From assembly GCA_024229515.1 (NCBI GenBank), contig JAAESI010000125.1:1-56155 (forward strand): a stretch of DNA of 56,155 nucleotides, given 5' to 3'. The position numbers and the translations under genes are program-made. Below the pieces are notes generated by a model. It was not told the DNA's origin. It was given only the letters and a program-made list of their open reading frames with translations, and ran no database searches. This DNA comes from Pseudomonadota bacterium (lineage in GTDB: Bacteria; Myxococcota_A; UBA796; UBA9615). Within the stretch, counting starts at the first letter, position 1, and each line of letters opens with the position of its first letter. Shown in pieces: positions 56,056 to 56,155 of this stretch.

Positions 56056-56155
56056 TCAAGCTGCGGCTCGAAGTTGACCTGCCCGTCGCCCGCCTCTGCC
56101 GTCGTAGTCAGCGAGGTACCTCTTGACCGCCCCCATGAGGGCGTCGATGTCGGGC
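56056..56155 (-). CDS. C-terminal end of an unknown protein (partial)
   Basis: 32 codons are open to the window edge and end in TGA at 56056-56058. Sequence PDIDALMGAVKRYLADYDGRGG followed by an Arg/Ala-rich end. It resembles the last helix of some transposases, but too little is visible to assign a family. Confidence 0.35.
   Translation of the reverse strand, partial: PDIDALMGAVKRYLADYDGRGGRRAGQLRAAA

Overview
The window looks like a chromosomal segment of a high-GC, flagellated, Gram-negative bacterium of the Myxococcota or a related former-deltaproteobacterial lineage. This is an inference from several signs. Secreted proteins end in a MYXO-CTERM-like tail (Cys cluster, hydrophobic helix, Arg cluster). 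There are MopE-like and thrombospondin-type-3 Asp-rich repeats, many Asp-rich lipoproteins, a DnaK/J-TPR/HslVU/XerC/TrmFO block, and a complete P- and L-ring flagellum. No rRNA, tRNA or CRISPR array was seen.

Layout. 1-216 is the tail of an IS5-like transposase. 415-8530 (minus) holds a Fur-box-controlled iron operon (DUF4856 lipoprotein, imelysin, and a sterol desaturase fused in frame to a FecA-like TonB-dependent receptor), followed by serA-like and purA. 8654-17193 (minus) is a housekeeping block: smg, trmFO, xerC, hslV, hslU, a J-domain/TPR protein, dnaK and a TPR protein. dprA (plus) diverges from it. 18366-22535 (minus) encodes envelope proteins (LysM, PilZ, OmpA, MopE-like). A GGDEF gene at 22643 (plus) has a sigma-28 promoter.

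23878-38183 (minus) is the main flagellar cluster. In order of transcription it reads flgF, flgG, flgA, flgH, flgI, flgJ-M23, then flgM, flgN, flgK, flgL, then flagellin, then flaG, fliD, fliS, fliT, a YcgR-like PilZ gene and two envelope genes. Sigma-28-type sites precede flagellin and flgM, and a sigma-54-type site precedes flgF. 38184-38973 is non-coding and carries two inverted copies of a dispersed repeat. 38974-46508 holds accessory envelope genes (a matrixin-like protease, lipoproteins, a poly-Asp vWA lipoprotein) plus GST and endonuclease IV. 46516-51495 (minus) is flhA-flhF-flhG-fliA behind a second sigma-54-type site.

51500-55850 is a nest of mobile DNA. An IS66 element with an exact 8-bp target duplication sits inside an IS3 element, which itself truncates a third copy of the dispersed repeat. 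A 51-bp tandem repeat and a partial ORF end the window.

The parts connect through flagellar regulation. Sigma-54 sites would drive flhA-flhF-flhG-fliA and the basal-body operon. FliA would then drive flagellin, flgM and a GGDEF gene, and the YcgR-like PilZ protein gives a plausible c-di-GMP link to the motor. The most unusual items are the desaturase-receptor fusion, an FlhF with all visible GTPase motifs eroded next to an FlhG lacking its activator motif, the dispersed structured repeat, and the structured tail of the IS3 element.
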